A DNA stretch of 64,000 nucleotides from Chelonoidis abingdonii (taxonomy: Eukaryota > Chordata > Testudines > Testudinidae): NCBI RefSeq assembly GCF_003597395.2, contig NC_133782.1:3471556-3535555 (forward strand), written 5' to 3'. Position numbers and translations under genes: made by a program. Numbering within the stretch: the stretch's first letter is position 1; each line of letters starts with the position of its first letter. The notes below the pieces were generated by a model. The model did not search any database. It worked only from the letters and a program-made list of their open reading frames with translations, and was not told the DNA's origin. Positions 60,010 through 64,000 of the stretch are shown one piece after another.

Positions 60010-60500
60010 GTTTCTAATACATGAGAGAACTTTACCCTCGACTTAGTTTCCTTAATAGCCTTTTGTAACAGACTTTATCAAAGGCTTTTTTGAAAACCCA
60101 AATGTGTTGTATCCAGCAGGGCTCCTTAGCCGCTGCACTGCTAACCCCTCAAAGAATCCTGAGAGGCTGGAGAGAGACACCTTCCCATTACACACACAGC
60201 TAAACCCAGGGTTGTGAGTTCAACCCTCGAGGGGGCCATTTAGGGAAGTGGGGATTGGTCCTGCTTTGAGCAGGGGTTGGACTCCTGAGGTCCCTTCAAC
60301 CCTAATAACCTATGATTCTGTAACATACTGGTTGGTCTAGCATGCTTTCCTAGGTGCTTTAAGACTATTCTTCTAACTTGTTTACCTGACACTGTGGTAA
60401 GGCTCATTGGTCTAACTGCCAGGATCACCCTGCCCCATTTTTAAAGACAGGCACAATACTGATTACCCTACAATAGAGTGGCTGATTTTGATCGATTACA
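60010..60500 (-). mobile_element. LINE-like antisense fragment interrupted by a SINE
   Basis: The parts tttatcaaaggcttttttga and aaggctcattggtctaactg ccaggatcacc resemble the antisense of a CR1-like ORF region. A SINE interrupts the element at 60199-60321. Confidence 0.45.
60199..60321 (+). repeat. tRNA-derived tortoise SINE, 5' truncated
   Basis: It contains gctaaacccagggttgtgag, ttcaaccctcgagggggcc, ctgctttgagcaggggttgg and tail cctatgattctgt. The A-box part is missing. Confidence 0.85.
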
Positions 60501-61789
60501 CATTTGAGTTGGCTCCAGGTCTAGTTCCTGGTGGACAGGTGTCTATGGTGAAAGCCAAGATGGGCACTCAGCCATGGGCATCCTCTTTCTGCTAGAGGTG
60601 GTTCCTGGGGAAGAGGGTTAAGGTACCTTGGTAGGGAAGCTCAGGGGAACACGGCCGCTCTGGCCCATGAATACAGACTGTGCGGATTAGAGACATCAAG
60701 CTCCAAGGATGTCAATCTAGCATCTTTCATGAACGCTCAGTTTGACTGATTTTATAAAATGAAACACTTGTGGAAGTGCTGGGTCAGCCACCATGGGGAC
60801 CAGAGCCCGCTACCATCCCACACATGCAGTATACACATTCTATTGCTGAAGAACTGGTGGAGCAACATTCTGAACACGTACTTACTAAGCGGCAGCCTAG
60901 AGAGACTTCTCCACAGACTTTTGGCAAATGCAATATGTGCTTTTTACCTAAGTCACCGTGCTCAAGAACTAGATGAGTTAAAATGAAACCAAATAGGACA
61001 GAGAAACAGGAGCACTGTGGTTTACTTGCACCCAGCTAAGCTAAGCTGCTTTGCTCTTGCTAGTCACATCCATGCAAGAGATCCTGAGCTTCTCTAGTTT
61101 TGCAAATTCAACATAACAGGTACATTGATACTATTAAATAGACCGTTCTGAAAGATCCCATTTAATTATGTTGAAATAATGGTTTCAGAAGTAGATATTT
61201 GACAAAAAACAACTTTCTAATCAAATGACTCTAGAACTATAACTTAATGAAGTTGAATTAAATAAGACCTGCATTGCCATATAGCAATTGTGAGCCATTA
61301 CAGAAAGCTACAAGTATGCAGCCTTGGGACCGGAAATTCCTTCACTGCCAAGAGTAGAAGCTATTTGCACTTCAGACAATTGTGATTTGGGGATTAATCC
61401 CATATCTGTGCCCTTTAAGGTACCTTTTGGGAACAGTATACAATGCACTCCAAATTAGTGCTCTCATTTATGCTGTTCTAGATTCTAAGAATGTTACTAA
61501 ATAGCCAGTGGGACAGGGGAGCTGAGCTGTGCATGCCTGAAACATTTATTTAGGACAAGTCTCCTCTCCAATCGGCACAGCAGACCTTGACTCATCCTGC
61601 TCTTGACATGCCCCACCACAGGGAGAGGGGGGTATTAGAGCCAACAGCCACTGCGCAGACAGGAGAGTTTTGTTGGAATTGTCCTGGGGATTCAGCACAT
61701 GAGGGTCTCTCACTGCTGAGCTGCCATTCTCTCAAGGAACCAACAATTCAGAGCAAATCTTCAGCCCTAAGGGCCATTACAATATAAGC

Positions 61790-61815
61790 GGGGGGGGGGG
61801 GGGGGGGGGGGGGGG
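61790..61815. repeat. Run of 26 G
   Basis: An uninterrupted homopurine run preceded by aatataagc and followed by agagtggg. Confidence 0.9.
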
Positions 61816-64000
61816 AGAGTGGGAAGCACTGAAGACAGGCTGCTGCTGCTTCAAGAGTAGCCTCAGATCTGTAGTGGGGATGGGACGGGAAGGAAACACT
61901 TGGGACATCTCCCCCGAATGAATCTGTGGGGAGGAGTTAGGAAGGGGTCCCAGAGAGAAGCCTCTGTGCTGCCTCAAAGCCAGTAAAGGTTAGCAATAAG
62001 GATGGGAGAGGGGATGCGGCTGGGGAGTTTGGAGGGCTGGCATGCAGCAAAGCTGGCCCACCAAGAGCCACTTGACTGCCTGCCAGCCATCCCTTTGTTC
62101 TTCCACTGGCAGAGGAAATGGGGCTGCCGGCAAAAGAGGCAACCCCATTTCCTCTCCCCCACCCCGCCTCTGATTAAAAGGTTAGCGGGGAAGGAAGGAG
62201 AAGCAGATGGCCTGGTTGTGAGCCATCAGCCTCTCAGGAGCAAGCACAAAGGTCTAGCCTCTCCATACCCTGGAACCTTCCCCTCCCCCTATCACCACCA
62301 TGGGGCAGGACCGTAAGGGGCACGGCTCGATGGACTCAGGTGTTCCTCACCCCATCCCGACAGTGGCTCTTCTTCAAACAGTAGCAGCCTCAGGAGACTG
62401 CCACCTCTCCTCCTTCCTCAAGACAGGAGGAAGAGTAGAGTTTGGAGCATGGAGACAGGGGAGAACTATCTGAGATCATTCATCTTAAAAGTGACCATGT
62501 TACTGAAGACAGGGCTAATAGGCTAAGCCATAGCAACATGGTCCTTAGAAAGACCTTGGAATGACCACCACCACCACGAACGGCCGTGAGCTGGGAGTCC
62601 TACACTTGGTGTGCCAGAGCAGAGACAGGGAACCAAGTCGTAAAACATCCATCGCTCACCAAATGACAGCTGGCATCTCCCACTGCCTCTCTTTATAGCT
62701 ACAGAGCTGATCCTAGAATTGAGAGCTGCAGGTTGGCTGAGTGGGTGTGCCATTTTACATCACGGCCAATCTGGCTTCAAACCAGGAGCGCAAAGAATTG
62801 CCAAAGAGGGTAAAATAGGCTATTTGCTTGTCCCAGCAGATGCACAATGTTACATCACGGAGAGCGTTAAAAGGTAACAGGCAAGGAATGAGGATTGGAC
62901 AGGAACAAGACCACGTGTCACTACAGGGTATGCGGCTGTGGAGAAAGGTTAGTCTGCTCAGATATTTCTGAGCCAAGGAGCAGCAAGCCCAACCCTTCTA
63001 CACAGTTTTATTTAATTGCTTGTCAGGAAGACTTTACAGCTGGGTTTAGTCAAGAATTTACAGGGGGAGAGAGATAATAGCCTGACCAGAGCACAGAATG
63101 AACAGCACCTTCACAGAAAGGATTCTCCAAAAGAGAGAACTACCTCTGACTTCTTGTGTAAAGGAGACACTAACCACCTCTTCGGGGCACTTACACTCTA
63201 CACTAATACAATTGTATCTTGGGACCCAGTTAAAACACTGTTCCTTGACCTTCCCCTTCTTCTGTGGCTGAAGCTTTGGACAGCACCAAGACATTAACCA
63301 CATTATAGTCCTGTCTTTGCTGAAGTTGGAATCCTATTACAATTAGGTTCCTGACATTTGTAATGTAGATGGACCCACAGCGTTTGGACTTCATGCCACC
63401 ATTCTCACCATCAAAGGGAACAGACTTCTGGCTGAGAAGGGTAGAACAAACTGGAGACATTAGGGAAAAATGACAGGGCAAGTCGCTTGCAGACCCTCCT
63501 GCTAGACCACAGATCCAACCAAACAGCAGGACACCCAGAAACTTCACCAAAGCGCCTCCTATTTGACCTACAGCCAAGTGTGGGGCTGCTAAATGTGCTA
63601 AACCCATCAGAAGAGACACAGCAAAGAAAGTGAGAAGATCCTTAGCAGAATATTGTATGCGAAGGAGCTTTCAAGTTACACAGCCCCCCGGGGACTGCCT
63701 GAACAGAGGGCTACAAAGCAGCTGCTCGTTCAAGTGCTGCAGTGAACGGTTACCCCTTGAACGTGTATCCCAGTCCAGGGTGGGGTCTGCTCTCAGCTCT
63801 TGCGGGGGCTCCTTCTGTACCAGGCCTCTTCATTGCCTCGCAAAAGCCAGGTTCCAAAAGCTGAGCAATGGACTGCCCCGCAGCCTATCCACAATGGAGA
63901 CCTCCATGTGCCTTCCCCCCCCTTACTCCTGGAGGAGGGGCAATGGCCCATCCCATAACCACTTCCCCACAAGCTAAACACTCTACTGCCCCCCCCCCCC

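Larger units (their letters stand above)
53087..64000 (-). other. FKBP1A: FKBP1A upstream intron (partial)
   Basis: No exon matching the expected RTFPKRGQTCVVHYT segment was found on the - strand. The 10.9 kb to the window edge are therefore read as intron. They hold a hAT-like element (55138-55357), CR1-like fragments near 59.0 and 60.0-60.5 kb, a SINE at 60199-60321 and a run of 26 G at 61790. The window ends in a run of 12 C. Confidence 0.6.

Noticed and set aside
53087..64000. FKBP1A first coding exons
   Set aside because: I looked on the - strand for the expected RTFPKRGQTCVVHYT coding sequence and found no match. They probably lie past 64000.

Overview
This looks like nuclear DNA of a turtle or tortoise. 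Three spliced vertebrate genes are recognisable: syntaphilin (SNPH), syntenin-2 (SDCBP2) and the 3' part of FKBP1A. They lie in the order known from human 20p13. The repeats are CR1 LINEs, tRNA-derived SINEs of the tortoise type, many hAT-like inverted-repeat elements and ancient MIR-type SINEs. This mixture points to a sauropsid, most likely Testudines. The species call rests on remembered repeat consensus sequences, not on a search.

Layout. Positions 1-9931 hold no exon I can recognise, only stacked repeats: a possible DIRS-like element with a zinc-knuckle ORF, nested hAT elements, CR1, a SINE and MIRs. SNPH runs on the + strand with four coding exons between 9979 and 19151 (512 codons plus stop). 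Its likely 3' UTR reaches about 22.55 kb. SDCBP2 lies tail-to-tail on the - strand with eight coding exons between 28757 and 23880 (285 aa). Its likely poly(A) signal is at 23529-23534. From 28.8 to 48.7 kb there is no recognised gene. That stretch holds a 2.05-kb GC-rich hAT-like element with a perfect 8-bp target duplication, microsatellites, MIRs and CR1 pieces. The last two coding exons of FKBP1A lie on the - strand at 52974-53086 and 50259-50387, with a likely 3' UTR down to about 48.74 kb. The remainder, 53.1-64.0 kb, is interpreted as an FKBP1A intron. The first FKBP1A coding exons were not found and should lie beyond the right edge.

Exon borders were set by GT/AG sites, reading phase and agreement with remembered family sequences. 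Coding lengths add up in frame for SNPH and SDCBP2, and in phase for the visible FKBP1A exons. The genes are functionally separate: SNPH anchors axonal mitochondria, SDCBP2 is a tandem-PDZ scaffold, and FKBP1A is a prolyl isomerase. Most of the remaining sequence is transposon-derived, with several insertions inside insertions. No CRISPR array, rRNA or tRNA gene was seen.
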